DNA of 64,000 nt, taken from positions 3,013,731-3,077,730 of the forward strand of contig VUYV01000061.1 of assembly GCA_008711295.1 (NCBI GenBank). The letters run 5' to 3'. The DNA comes from Anarhynchus alexandrinus. Lineage: Eukaryota; Chordata; Aves; Charadriiformes; Charadriidae. Below, in pieces: positions 13,696-27,273 of this stretch (positions are counted from its first letter, which is position 1; each line of letters begins with the position of its first letter). Made by a program: the position numbers and the translations under genes. The notes under the pieces were generated by a model. The model was not told where the DNA came from. It ran no database searches and saw only the letters and a list, made by a program, of their open reading frames with translations.

Positions 13696-14345
13696 TCCTG
13701 ACAAAATATGGAACAAATTGTATTCGTTATGTTAGGCACATTTCCCAGTACAGTAAAGGAGGTATGAAACAAGTGTGACTTCATCTTCTTTTGAAAAGAC
13801 TTAATTGTAGAGACTTTAATGATAACCAATGAATGTATTGTATATGCTACCACAAAATGTCAGCAAGTGATCTGCAGCAAAGTGGGAAGAGGTGCAGTGT
13901 ACATGATGGAGATCTGATCTTGGAATTACCAGAACGAAAAAAAAAAAAGCTTTCACAGGTAAACTTATATAATGTTTTTCCTTGAATTTTTGGATGCTGA
14001 AAACCAATTCAGAACTAGTACACCAGTAATAATCAAAGCTTGGCCAAATCACAGCATGTCTCTTCAACCTCAATGAACTGAATTGTGGAGGACCTGAAGT
14101 TTTATAGGCTGGTGCTGCTACAGAATTTTTTATTATTAATAATGAATGAGATGTCAATGAATGAATCATCCAGAATATTATTCAGCATCTTCAGGCTTTG
14201 CCATATCTTCTTTTCTGTTACTGAGTATAAATGTGTTGAGCGTGATCGTCTGTGTTGAGTTAAAACATCTGTCATGTGTTTGTAAAATAATGGATAAATC
14301 ATCCCTCTCCCCCTTTTTTACTTTGTTCTGAGACTTCAGCTCAAG

Positions 14346-14370
14346 TTTCTTTTTCTTTTTCTTTTCCTTT
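14346..14370. repeat. (CTTTTT)n-type pyrimidine tract
   Basis: An imperfect polypyrimidine simple repeat made of TTTCT/TTTTC units, with no associated acceptor AG and open frame that would suggest an exon. Confidence 0.8.
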
Positions 14371-15990
14371 ACTCAGACATGGTGTTGCACAGTTGTTCTA
14401 GCACCAGGTCTCTTGGCAGATAGACTACCTCTCTTCTCACCATCTTGCCCACTGTTAATTTAAAATGTTGATTGACAAAATTAAATTCTTAAATTAGGGT
14501 TGCTTTCTGTAGAAAACGTTTCCTAGGAAGACTCTGCCATGGAAAACTTAAAATTCTAGGAGTGCCTGTAGGGTTTGGAGGCACTATTTTTTTGTTTTGT
14601 TTGTTTAGCATTGATGGTTTGTTTGCAAAATGAACGAACACATGGAATGAGAATTTTAAAATACAAATCATATATTTATGCCTGTAGTAGTGGGTACTGA
14701 ACAAGATCTGTTTATTCACCTTACTCTGTGACATCAGTCCTATGAGCTAAATTCCTGTATCCAAGCAAACTGAAAAGGGCGAAGAAAAGATATTTTTCTT
14801 GAATCTTTCCATTTCCCACCAGTCCTAATGAAGGCTAATTGTAGATTCAAGGGAGAAAAATGTTTAAAAAAATTCTGAATGTATTTTTCAATTATTCATG
14901 TTTTTTTCATATGTGAAAGAACAGCCAACAATTTATGAGACCAATCTGAGTAAACTACTTAATAGGAAATTGATTAATGTAGGATATCATCTAGAAAAGC
15001 AGCAACTTTAACTTCTAAGTGCTCATGAGGGTACGTAGGGAAGTAATTAATAAGAATTACACTTTAAGATAAATGAGAAGTTGTAAGATCATGGGAGAGT
15101 GTAAATCAGAATCTGATAACATACTGTATGAGAGAGGTAATATAAGGAAACTATTCTTCATCAGGTTGGAAAGTTTGAGCATTGTAGTGATTTATTTATG
15201 AAACTGATAAAGGGTAGGCAAGAGGAAACATGGGTCTCAAATTTAGAACAGTAAGCTGAAGGAAAATTGACATTGATTCCTTAAAAGGTTGGAATCCCTA
15301 AGGTTGTCCTTAAGGCAACACTTTCCTGATTTCTTGTCACTGGGTGAAATAAATGCCAAAACCCAAACCATCAAACTCCAGAAGGGGAGACTGACATCAT
15401 CAGTGTATTCTGACCTTGTGTTCTGAATGGCAGTATCCAGCTGCATCTCGGCATAGAATATGACTTACAAAGTTGCTTACAAGTGGTCTTTTTTTTTTTT
15501 TTTGCAACTGGAGTCATGCACCAATTTTAAGTATGCTGGGTCAAATCTAGTCTGGATTTGAGTGACTGCAATGCTATTTCAGCAGAAATGGCTAAGCCAA
15601 AGCCCAGGCAGTTGGGTTAACCTTAAGGTTTGGAAAAATGAGATGTACACTTCTATGGATGCTTTATTCTGGATAAAGGCAAAGCCACGAACAACTAAGA
15701 TAAGTGGGTTTAGATAGCATTTTTTTTTGCCAAAGATAAGTTTTGGATTTGCTTACGTGCCTATGTTCTTAAAGTAATGAGTCAGCATATTGGGGACTCC
15801 CCTGATATGTGTAACTGTAAAATAAAGGAAAGCATAACTCTATCACAGAGGTAAAGAAGAAAGGTAATTATGGCAAGATGGGGATCAGCTCCTTCAGGAT
15901 GATTTTATTATTAGCAATGTTGAACTGGGCAACGAAAACAATAAAAACATAATGAGGTAAATTACACTTTTTTACAATATTCATATATTC

Positions 15991-16036
15991 ATACACACAT
16001 ATGTGTGTAAATATACATGTGTGTGTATGTATATAT
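15991..16036. repeat. Alternating AC/GT/AT repeat with an 18-bp palindrome
   Basis: The tract alternates purine and pyrimidine for most of its length (ACACACATATGTGTGT, then ATATACATGTGTGTGTATG). Bases 15992-16009 form a perfect palindrome. Such tracts can adopt Z-DNA or cruciform structure. As a microsatellite it is short. Confidence 0.8.
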
Positions 16037-17289
16037 CTCTCAGGCCCCGGACACTTGCATGTGTATTTATACACGTATTTCCCAACTCCTGGTTGCATGG
16101 TAATGCTACTCAAAATATCTTCTAATATATCAACAAAGTTACAAATGTAGTCTATCAGTGACTCACATGGGTTATTTATTCAGTTTTATCAGACCAAAAT
16201 CATGCCAGTTTTCTGCTGAGAGAAAAATCAAGTGCATCTTAAAACTTGCATTTCCAATTGCTAATCAAAATTGTATTCTGTTCCAAAGCCTCTTGAAGTG
16301 AATACATTTTTTTTTCCCAACCTTACTTTGGATCTGACCCTTAAGGATTCTACAGTATGGCATGATATATCAATTTGTGCAAACAGGGAGAGGAAAGGTG
16401 ACATAAACCTGCCTCTGACTCATGGGATTTTAACCTTTGGAAATAATATGTAATATTAATAACATAGTGTAGGACAACAAGTGGTAAAAAAGCAAAATGA
16501 TTTCTTGTTTTGCAGAGTAAAAGTATGCTTACTGCTAGTTCATAAGTTTGCAAGTAAGTTATATTTTGTGCTGACACTGTTTTGAAAAAACAGCAAACAT
16601 ATTGTCACCATGTCTGTATGAGCAAATCGATTCCTTAGGGCAGTTTCTAGCTTAAGATACATTTTCCCTAGCTGAGGCTTGCAGTATTTGCAGACTGTCT
16701 GACTTCTAGCCACCATCCTGTTAAGAACGATTTGGCTTTTAAATTTTGTCTAATGACTAATACTCTGTTTTACTGTATCCTTTCAATTTTAATATGAAAT
16801 TATCCCTTCTGTTGAACTAAATATAGTAATATCAATAGATTGGATTATATAAAAAGCAGCTGAGAATTTAGTCTTCCAAAACAAGTTTTGTGTGTCAACA
16901 CACATTTGTATATTGTGCCTATATGTATGTATTATATATGGTACATAACTGTTCATATGTGTTTTTAAAAAAAAATGCCATCAGTATTTTCCTACTGTTT
17001 ATTTTTGTATGCAGCAAAGTTTGTCCCTAGTGACCAACCACTCTGCTAACGAAAACTGGTTATCTAATGAAAATGATCTCGGAAATTTGAAGTCAAATTT
17101 TTCTTCAGAATATTTAGGAATACTTTGATCTTAATAACAGAGAAGACTTTTCTCCTGTAATAAATATTCCACATTGATAATCAGGGTAGTGGAAGGAAGA
17201 AATGTATGTCACTAGCAGTTTGATGGGATTTTTTTATTTGCTTTTTCTGTGGTGTTTGTTTGTGCTTGTGTGTTTTGGTTTTGGTTTTA

Positions 17290-17689
17290 GGGATTTTTTT
17301 AAAGCTCAGGGGAAAAACCCAAGTGATGCAAAGGCAATCACTCACCACCTCCCACAAACAGACTGATGCCCAGCTAGTCTGTGAGCAGCAGCTACTTTGG
17401 AAGACAAAACCCCTGTCTTTATTGTTGAGCATGATATTATATGGCATGAAATATCCCTTTGGCTACTTTGAGCCAGCTCTCCCAGCTGTGCCCCCTCCCA
17501 GCTTCTTGCCCACCCCCTGCCTACTTGCTGGCAGGGCCAGAGTAAGAAACTGAGAAAGCCTTGAGCCCTGCAAGCACTGCTCAGCAATAACCCAAACATT
17601 GCTGTTACCAACACTGGTTTAGTCACAAATCCAAAACACAGCACCACACGGGCTCCTATGAAGAAAATTAACTCCATCCCAGCCAGACA
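17290..17689 (-). mobile_element. Solo-type LTR of an avian ERV (ERV-L-like), reverse orientation
   Basis: Read on the minus strand it begins TGTCTGGCTGGGATGGAGTT at 17689. It then passes through TGTTTTGGATTTG, TTGCTGAGCAG, AAGAAGCTGGGAGG, GAGAGCTGGCTCAAAGTAGCC, GGGATATTTCATGCCATA, ATCATGCTCA and TGGGCATCAGTC, in the same order as the LTR at 63694. The TATA region is degraded (AACAATAAAG in place of TATATAAA) and the head lacks about 10 bases found in the other copy, so it is old and probably not an active promoter. No retroviral genes lie on either side, which suggests a solo LTR left by recombination. The low-coordinate end is uncertain. The two overlapping open frames here (about 97 and 111 codons) are by-products of LTR sequence. 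Family name is from memory; confidence in 'avian ERV LTR' is high, in ERV-L moderate. Confidence 0.75.
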
Positions 17690-20600
17690 GAGGATAGCTC
17701 TCTTTTCTTTTCCACTGTGGACATGTATAACGAGGATTTCTTCTTAGCAGCATTTCCTTATTAATTATTTCATCTTAAATAGTTTTCCTAATCACAAATT
17801 TATTTTGGATGTTGACTTTATCTCTGAATTATTTTGTTGCTTGTAAAATTCCTTCTCAGATAGACTAACCAGAATAATGCTCCATCTGAATGCATATAAA
17901 AAACCCCAACATACTTATGGTGTTTTCACTAACTGTGCGTGCTTCCAGTCTTTGCTGTCTTCATTGACATTGAACTTGACACTGTTCTAACTCATTTGCC
18001 TACACCAAAGCCTTGGTTGTCTTTCTTTTTTCTGAGTTTGATGTAGTACATTTAAATTGAAGAAGTATGACTCAGTAGTTCATGTTACTTTGTTAATTTT
18101 GCATTACCTTGTGTTTGTCAAATCTGTATTTCATTTGCTACCTTTTTCTTCTTGCCTACATTTTCATGTTGAGCTCAGACTATTCATAGAAAGTGGATGC
18201 ATAAATGATATGAAAAAATGAAGTAACTTTGATTTTAGATGTGAGAATATTCACCCTATTTAGAGAATAATTAGTGAACTAATTAGGATGTCTTCAGAAA
18301 AATCTACCATAGTAGACTAATAATGTAATGATCTTCTGTGGATTCTATTGTACTGTTTCCTTGTGCAACTGGTAGGGCTAAAAGCAGCTGCATTTTATGT
18401 TCTTATGAGCATGTATGAAAAAAGGCAATTTGGCACCGAGAATGGTGTTTCCTAGAAAGTCTTTACCTTATGTTGGACAGTTATGCTTACAAAGAACTGG
18501 TGGAGTGATGACATGAAAATCTGTTTGCAGATATGACCTGTTTTTCTGTATAGGGCTGCTTTCGTGGGTGTCTGTGTAATTGTATTGAAGAAGTAGTACC
18601 CTGGCTTCCCCTCTGCCAGGCTGACTCTAACTCAGTGGTGTCTGGGCTGGGACTGAAGGGCAATGCTGCAGCTTCCTCACTAGGAAGCTAGGAATTGGTA
18701 TAAGATATGGCCTTTTGTACAAGAAAGTGGGAGATATCGTATATCCAGGACATTCGGTGTATTTATTCACACTGACTCTGTATGGGAGTTTTCCACTACT
18801 GATTCTTGTTTACAGAGCCTGGAGAGTTACAATCGCAGATTTGGTAAAGCAGTAGCTGGAATTGAAGTATTACAAATTTGTATTTCCCCGTTTTTAAATG
18901 CCTTTATTTCTGATAATGTCGTACTGCACCTACACAGAACAAAACAACGTAGTAAAAGACTTCAGCTTTATCTATGAAAGCTCCTCCTTCTGAAGGCTTT
19001 GCTCTATGCTTGTAAGCTGTACTCTACATATGCAATAGCATATTAAAGTTTCTGCTAATGGGCTTTCTCCTGCAATTCTTCTTTGGATTGATAATAGTCC
19101 ACAGGTGTTTTAGTGCTGCTATATTATATTACAGCTCTCTCTGTATATTTGAAAATCTTACCCTTAATTTTCCATAGGTTCTTCATTTGTCTGGAGGGAA
19201 AACACTCCACTCTTAACCCAGTTGCTCACAATGTCCATGTCCCATTTGGACATCTGCTTACCATCGATATTTCATAGCAGCTCCTTATTGAGGAAAAACT
19301 CTGCATATACAAGCTTAAATTTAAGCATGTACTGAAAGCCAGAAGATGTTGAAGAATGTGTTTAGAGCTAGCTCTGAACTTGCCTGATTCAGCAAGTTCT
19401 TAAACAGTAATATTCTCATGTTGCTGGTCAGAGGTCACATCACTTATTTAATAAGTCCTCTGTCATTTTCAGTTACGAAGTTTGTTGATACAAAAGGGCA
19501 TAATATTCATAGACTTTATATGAACAACTCTGTCTTCAGTGCTTTTCATGGTCTGGATTTTCTACTATGGTGTATTTGGTGCTCTGTCATAGCAGTAACC
19601 TCAAATAAGCAACACATCTTGAATGACATTATTTTCTTTACTCAGTTATTCACTGTATCTTCATCAAAAACCTCACTCCAGTTTTGATCATCTGTGGCTC
19701 TTTCTGTAACACAAAAAGGTGAAATAAGCACCTATCATTAAGCAGCAGTCACTGTTACAAAACACAGTTATAAATTGCCTCTGTCCGGAGTAATGTATGA
19801 CAACAACTCTGTGCTGATGTTGCAAAAGAAAATCCTGTTGAGGATCCTGTTGGCTTCCACAGCATTGTCTCGGATGTAAATTCAGCTGTCTATGATGAGG
19901 ATATAGAGAGACCTGGGGATGGTTTATGTTTGCTTTGCTTTCCATTTTTGTGATTTACAGCATGCTAACCTCATACATACATCAGGGAGGAGGTGATCCA
20001 TATTTAGTTTCAGAAGTGCAAGGGATTAGGTGAGATGGAGGGACTGAGATCATATGGTCACAAAATCTGTATGGAAGACATTCTATTGTATGGGGAGTGA
20101 GTATGGTTAGTTGCTGGATGGTGTTAATTACTGAGATTGAATTTGTGTGGTTAAGACACTGCTGTTTCAAGCCTGTTTATCATGTCGGAACTTCATTTTC
20201 CCCTTCAATCAGATAGAAAGGGTGATGTGCACCTGTGGCCAAGCTGTATGCTTCCATGTCCAGAGATAATGCCGAGTGGTAAAAGTCCCTTTAATGTTCT
20301 TTCACACATACTGCTCCAACCCCTGTATTGCTGGGTAAATTCACATCTGAGATGCTACAGGCCAGATGTGGCCCATCGAGTATTTTATGTAGTATTACAG
20401 GTAAATTTTCTTTCCAGCCTCCCACATGTGAAAGGCATTACTGATGCAAATTCAATTGCAAATGATGTAGTGGGCTTGCTCCTCGCAAGCATTCGCTCTG
20501 ATGACATCTGGTCATCACTGCAACTTCTGGAGGAAAAAACCACCACCAAAATCCCTCGTGTGACACCTCTGAGGATCACAGAATAAAGAGGGAAATGATT

Positions 20601-21699
20601 TCTGAAACATAAAATATGGTGTGATGCACAATATTGTCTGAGGCCTTTTTCAGACTGCCTATAAACCAGGTGGGATGCAATCCTGTTTTATCCAGGTTGA
20701 AGTAGTCTCCTAGCATTATTCACAGACAGCCTGGACTGATAGTAGGGTGTGTTCAGAGCACACGTTGTTGCATATGCATAATATTAATTGTTTCCTTCGT
20801 ATACCAGAAAACAAAACAGCAATTTTGGCTATTATTTTGCAAATAAGTGTGCTGGAAAGATGAATACAAACCAATTACAAATATGCCATTCTTAAGTTGG
20901 TTCTTGTTTGAGGGCTTTGCCAGCTCTGTAATTGCTCTTAGACTAATCAATTATACAAATTCTCTTTGTACAAATTAGGGCAAACTGCTAACCTGATTTC
21001 CTGATTATTGTCCTTTTATATTTTCATAAAGCTTTTAGTTTAATTAATTCTTAGATGAACATAATTTTACAAGCACAGTGGATGCTTTCTGGAAAGCAGT
21101 CATTAATTATTATAATGTATGACCTCAATCATATCTTGTGTCTTAAAAATATGCTTTTATATTAATCAATATTTAACATTACCTTGCACTTTGTCCTACA
21201 TTTAAGAAGCTATCCTTGTTACTTGCTTGTTATTTGTAAAAGGCAAAAAACCCCCGACAACTTAGGAACTTCTCACGTATCTTCTTCCAAAGCTGTTGAA
21301 TGTCAGAAATAGATTATGGTAAGTTAAAGATATCATCTCTGGTTATTCAGCTGTGTGGCAGATGGTTTTTAAGGCAAGTTGTTCTTCCTTTATCAGCATG
21401 AATACCTATGGATCATGCTATGCAATGCACCAGACTGCATATTTTAGTAACAGACCACCTATGTGGGGTGGTTTGTATGCTTCTCCCAAGCCCTTAATGA
21501 GTTCAGCATTCAAACCCAGTTTGATCATCAGCCTGCAAACTGATCATTTATCTTTACCATTATGGCTGCAAACATTGGATTGCTCTGGAATTAAAAGAAA
21601 TACATAAGTACAATCTTTTGAGTACTTACATAGATGTATGAATTTGTATGTATGTCTGTGTATTGTCTGTCTTTCTGGGCTTGGTAGGCATTCTACTGG
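17690..21699. other. Noncoding DNA, no gene recognised
   Basis: There is no retroviral internal sequence next to the LTR. A 134-codon open frame at 20182-20586 contains a CAG-GTAAAT donor-like word at 20397-20406 but has no recognisable domain, and a short minus frame overlaps it. Nothing else can be supported. Confidence 0.55.
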
Positions 21700-21825
21700 C
21701 AGGCTGTTTCTTACTGTGTGTGACCTTGAGAAAGTCTCTTAAGGTATCTCCTCTCAGGTTCCTTAATTTTTAATAGAGATACAGATACCTGCCCACCTTA
21801 CATTTGCAGTGTATTTTAAGGCTTC
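21700..21825 (+). mobile_element. MIR-like ancient SINE fragment
   Basis: The segment contains TTACTGTGTGTGACCTTGAG, then AAAGTCTCTTAAGG, a diverged 'ctcaggttccttaatt' part, an AGATACAGATACCTGC part and CCACCTTACA. The order follows the MIR core: 'tgtgtgaccttgggcaagtcacttaacc', 'cctcagtttcc', 'gataataatacctacc', 'ttaca'. Divergence is heavy but collinearity over about 125 bp is good. It is noncoding. Confidence 0.6.
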
Positions 21826-24800
21826 TGGTTTAATTCAAAAGAAAAACAACTGACCTCTTCTTCTGACTGAAATCCTCTGGACTTTAGATTAAGCTGAAAT
21901 ATAATAGAATAAACAGAACTAGAAGCACAGACCACTTATTTGTGCTATGTTGCCAGTTTTGTGTTAACTTAAAAGTCACAAAAGGATCTTACATGTGTGT
22001 CCCTAGCTACAGAGACAATGAAGAGCTTTCTGTGGAGCAACTTTTTTTAATTTTTAAAGTTTTTATCTAGCTTCTCAAAAACTGTTTATGGGAAAAGCTC
22101 AATTTCAACAAATTTAATTCACTTGCAAAAAAAAATCTAGGAAATTCTTGTGAAATACTTCGTAGTGACATTGTTGGTTTTAATTCAAAATGAATGTGTG
22201 GAATTTTCGTCACTTTATTCTACAAAGGCTGAGCTAGTTAAATGGTTGTAACTGGACTGAAAGTTTGCATTTCAGCTCTGCAGCCTTGATCACTGTGCTA
22301 AGATGTTCCCTCTAGGTTAAGTAAGTACAGTGCAAGTGGTTGGTTTCTGAAAGATTTTCATGGAAAACAGTTGCTGTCTGCAGAAAAAGTCACTTTTTAA
22401 AGTTTGTATTGAACACGTTGGTAATTCAGTTTCCCGGATAAACAAAACCTTGCTAGCTGAAATATATTTCATTCTGGTGTAACATCCAGGTGTCTCATAA
22501 AAATGGTATTAATTGTGAATATTCTTGCTGTCTTCAATGGAAGAAGCTCCCCTCAGTGGACTTCCTCTCATATGAAACTCAACGACCATGAACTTGCCTG
22601 CATATTGATGTATGACCCTTCAAGAAGAGGGCATTATGATGTTTGGACACAGGGTGTTTCGTGAAAGTGACATCAAGAACATTGAAACATTACTACCATG
22701 ATAAGGAAAATAGTTAAATTTGATTTGATAGATTAAAGAAAAATGCTTATTATGGACATGAACTCAATTCTTCTAGCATCTTTGTTTTAGTACACTTTTG
22801 TGAACATGTAATTAAACTGAGAAGACCAATTCAAGTGTTTAAAACAATAAAAACAGCTACCCAGACTTTTTGATGAAGGTGACAAGCATCGCTATCTTCA
22901 GGCTAATGACCAAAGTTGTTTTAAAAAAGTCAAAACATTTCCCGCGACCATTAGGATATGAAAGGGCATCTTGAGAGCTCACAACTTCAGGATAGAAACT
23001 AGGATACGCTGCTATTGCATGGATGCTGGTGTGAGAAACAAAACAAGCTTTGCTTGTTTGAACTTCTTACTACTGTCTTGACGTGATTGTATTATATTGC
23101 ACTTCTGAAACTGAACTTCTTTTTCAAAGGTTGAAAAATCCCTAATGGAATTAAGTTAGGTCTGTTTTTTAGAAAACAGATTTCTTAGGACAGGAGAGAA
23201 TTTACTGAAATTAACCCAGGGGGCTTTTCCTGAGCTAGGTCTTACATGTGTGCCACAGCAGTACGTGCTATCTAATCCCTCCTTAGGTTCATTAATACAG
23301 GTTCAGTATCCATCAGCCTTAATTCTAAACCATATTTTAATCTTTACAGCATTGTAAAAATACCCGTGAGATTTCTGAATGTGTTTCAAGCCACAATGAA
23401 TCTGAATCATGAACTACGAAGATTTATTCTTGCCTTTTGACCCACATTGTTGCATGTAATAAAATAATTCCTCATATTATCTTTTCATTGCAGTAAATGA
23501 AAGTGCCTGTAGTCAGGGAATAGCTCCAGAATGTTGCAAGTATTTTTAGTTTTAGCACTTCAGCTCCTCTTTGCCATTGAAGATACCAGACCGTTTTGGA
23601 GGAGAAAGTGAAGGGGAGTGAAAGAGAGATAAGTTACTACAGAAACTGTAGACTGAAAAACAACCTGCTGCTTCCCCCTTTTATTCCATTTTTCCTGCAA
23701 TGTATACTGCTTGGGAAGTTATATGAGTGGAAACCCGAAGTATGTGTCCTCTCTCTCTGTCCATCAGTTCTGTCTCATAATTCTTTTCGCTTGGAGTATA
23801 TAATAGTATTTATATTGCCAAACAGCACCGGTTGCTGTTTTCTCTCAGGCATGGCTGTACTCCCTCATTTCTGTAATGTAAAAAAAAAAAAGTTCATTCT
23901 TTTCTTTGAGAATTTTTTTATTATTAGAATTAGTTATTGCTCAGGTGGATTCATTGTTCATGTCAAAATGTGCTTACATGTAGATCTCTGGACTATACAT
24001 CATTGGTGTTATTTTATGTAACTTAACTTTCACTGTCATAATTTGATGGGACTTTCATTGTTTGTGCTGTTTCATAGGTTATCCATGGCTGAAATGTTGT
24101 GGAGGCAGTTAAAAAGGGAGTGTTCTTCAATCAGTTTAGTAAGTGAAAATGAAAAATTTGGTACAATGTATATAAACTGAAACTAAATATTTAAGAAAGC
24201 TGAAAAAAAGGGAGGATGCACATGTGATGTTAGAGGAAATGCGTACATGGAAGCGATTGGTACAGTCTTCTCAGAAGACATTTCTTTCTCTCATCCCTTT
24301 GAGATACATTAAAACAGGATCTTCACTTTTCCATTCCTCTAGGGGAATTTGCTTTCTGAAGTCCCTTGAGCTGCAGCTGCTGGATACCTCGAGGAGGGTA
24401 TCTCTGTATTTGTGTGCTGTGCTTCCCTCAGCTTTCCTCAGCGCCTGCTACTAATTGCTGTGAACAACAGGTTGCAGGGTTAGATAGACCTTTAGTAAGG
24501 CAGTCCTTAGGAAGTAATTTGAAACTTCTTGATGCTTACAATTTTTAAAAATTAAGCTAGCTGTTAGGCTGTCTAAAGGGATACGACAGTGCCTAAACTT
24601 GGAAGTCTTGTGTTGAAAATCCTCATCAAAGTTCCTTATGATTACTGGCTCTTAAATATAATTCAAGAAGCCTTAGCATGAAAATGCTACAGAAAATGCA
24701 GTAAGAACATAGCAACAAAAGCTTTTTAATTAATTAGAAATGCTTTCGGATTTGGCAGATACCTTTCCCCTGGGGACATCTAAAATATGCATAAAATGTT

Positions 24801-27273
24801 AGTGAACACAGAGTAAAATCTCACAACAAAAAGAGTTTTCTCTTTAGACTCAATGCAGCACAAAAGAGAGCTCTGAAGAAGTCAGCTTGCTGCCAAAATA
24901 ATTTTCCAACACTCTCTTTCCTCATGTCTTCTCATTTCATTGGTTCACTAGCTTATGAACGTAATTTGTTCTTCTTCTATGTTTTCGTGCCATGAAAAAG
25001 GATAAAAGATTGGAGGCATTGTGATAAGTTCCCTGAGGGCCCTCATTTCAAGAACAAACCCCAATTTTTTTTTTTTATGTAGGTTAGAATTTTTTTTTCC
25101 TCCATCTGAAAACACGTCTGCCTCCCCTGACTACTATGATAAAAGCTTTGCACATTTGTGTTGTCCTCTGCATTTACTGGGGAATCTGCTGTGGACCTGC
25201 ATTTCTTCAAATCCCAGCATTGCAGTTTGCAGATTTAACACATGCTCTGGGTGAGGAATACCTCAAAACTGTTCTTCATGCAGTTCAGGCTGAGCTGAAC
25301 GGTACCTCTAAACAAAGGAAGCAAAAAATTATCCCCCACATCTACAGTAGGTAGCCTATAAAGGATATTGCTTAAAAAACCCCACCATCCGCCCGCTCCA
25401 GTGAATATTAAGGCTAAATCAGAAAAGTCTGTCTGTCTGTCTCTCTTGTCATAATGGGTGCTTTCTGGCAGAGCTGCAGGTAGGGTTTCTTTATACTGCA
25501 TACAATACGTTGCATCCGTGAAAGATGATATATTGATAGGCCTGTGCGTGACCTTCCATAGACTGAAAGCATCAGTGTCTCAGTATTTTTTAGGAAGCTG
25601 GCGCCGTCAGATGAAGAATAACATAAAGTATAAGAGCAAATGGCACTGTATAGCCTATCGGTTTCCTACCCATCCCTGCACCAATCATTCAGAAACGTGG
25701 TGGTATTAAACAGTCATCGGGTCTGTTCATTGCTGCTTTATGTTGGTTGTACACTTATAAAGTTCTAAAAGGGTTAATGGGTATTAATTAAGAATGAGCA
25801 ATTTGAGTGATAGTAACAGTGTAGCTGCATTTCTCCTGGGCTGCTTATATTGCTGAGAAACCCAGACAGAATGCCAAGCTAATGTAGCTATGCAGATCTT
25901 CTGAAATTTGTATTTTTCTGCAGGATTATACTTTGTGCTATGTCGAAATCTCCTTACAGATTAAATTATTGTGTGACTGGCTTTACCATATCTGCACAGA
26001 GTCAGACAACTACAAGAAACAAGCAGGGCTAATTTTATAGTGCAAGAGCATTTAATGCATATCAAATTTATCTCAAGTTCTCTAATGACATTCTGATTTG
26101 TCCTTTTACAAAAAAACCCCTCTGGTTGCAAAGAACGTATTGACATAATAGATTATGCAACAATCCATAGTGTTTGAACTTTTAAAGATTAAAGCTTCAT
26201 TAAACTTCTACAAGCTCTTTACAAATTCTTCTTCAAAACAAGATGTGGGCAAACATGACAAGTTGTTCTGTCTCTTGGTTCTGTCCACTTTGTCTGCCAC
26301 GAGATAAAGAAAAGTACAAGTGAATTCAAACAAGTATGCAGTATGAAGGCCATTCAGCAGATTACTTAAGCATATACTTAGCTGAAGTCTGAGTTGCATC
26401 AGTGTTGAATACCAATGAGGACAGAGAAATAATAACACCTGTGAAAAACTATATAGCCTGGTCTTCCTCTTCCTGAGATTGCACTATCATTCATACATGT
26501 GTTGTCATTATTATCATTGTCATTGTCATAATCATCTTACCCTACAGGACGGCTGACACTGGAACCATAAAAGTGATTCGTAATCAGATATTTCCCACTG
26601 TTTGTGTTCAGTATTTGTATTAGAGTATTAGAGTTTGTAATTTGTTTTTTTTACATTATGTAAAAGGAGGGCACATGTATAAGGCCATGTATTCAAGGTT
26701 AAAACATGCTGATTTATGAGTACATCCTAGTCTATATTTCTTCACACCCTTTTAATTAGGTAAAAAAATGAAAATATATTTACAAGTGCTCTGTCAGGAA
26801 TAGATAGATATTAGTAGGTCTCCAACTAAAGGTTTTGTATTTTGTCTGTAAATATTATACTTTTGCATGCAATAAATCTTCACAACAGTTTTAGTAAGTA
26901 TTTTTAAAAAGAGATTTATGCTTAAAACCAAGCAGCTTATGTACATCACCAGAGCTCTTTTTATTATCTTGGTACTTACCTGTGACTACCTGATATATAA
27001 ACTGTAGCATCATCAGGTGGAAAAGACTGGAATTTGTTCAATATGATGACATTTATTTAGGAACTTTATCATGACAGCATCAATGGGGTTATTGGAAGAA
27101 AATTATTGCTGTATGATCAATGTAGAGACAGAAAACTGTGGGGAAGTTCAGCAAATAACTGTTGAATGCTTTGGATGGAGCACAGAATCAGGTGACAGTT
27201 CTGAAAGATGAACGTGTGTGGCAGGAGGAAAGATGTTTTCATGTGATCAGCAGTCTAGGAGATACTGATTGGA
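21826..27273. other. Noncoding AT-rich DNA, no gene recognised
   Basis: The longest frame (23596-24021, 141 codons) translates to a Phe/Cys/Leu-rich sequence running through an A12 tract and looks like chance. A TCATTG/TCATTA simple repeat lies at about 26503-26534. No RNA gene or exon is supported. Confidence 0.55.

Larger units (their letters stand above)
4773..17289. other. Noncoding AT-rich DNA, about 12.5 kb, no gene recognised
   Basis: No exon, RNA gene or sizeable repeat is convincing here. The ORFs are short (up to 117 codons, at 13816-14169 minus) and phenylalanine/serine/histidine-rich, without family motifs. The region holds homopolymer tracts (5726-5744 A, 13679-13695 A, 15491-15504 T), a pyrimidine tract at 14346-14370, a CTCF-like word at 9362-9374 and an ATTA-rich candidate regulatory block at about 6040-6250, each listed separately. 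Confidence 0.6.

Noticed and set aside
17260..17677. Two overlapping open frames of 97 (+) and 111 (-) codons
   Set aside because: Both lie within the minus-strand ERV LTR and are explained by its noncoding sequence.
20182..20586. 134-codon plus-strand frame with an internal donor-like CAGGTAAAT
   Set aside because: No domain or family motif, and a single donor-like word in AT-rich DNA is expected by chance.
23596..24021. 141-codon plus-strand frame
   Set aside because: The translation is Phe/Cys/Leu-rich and passes through a run of A, with no motif.
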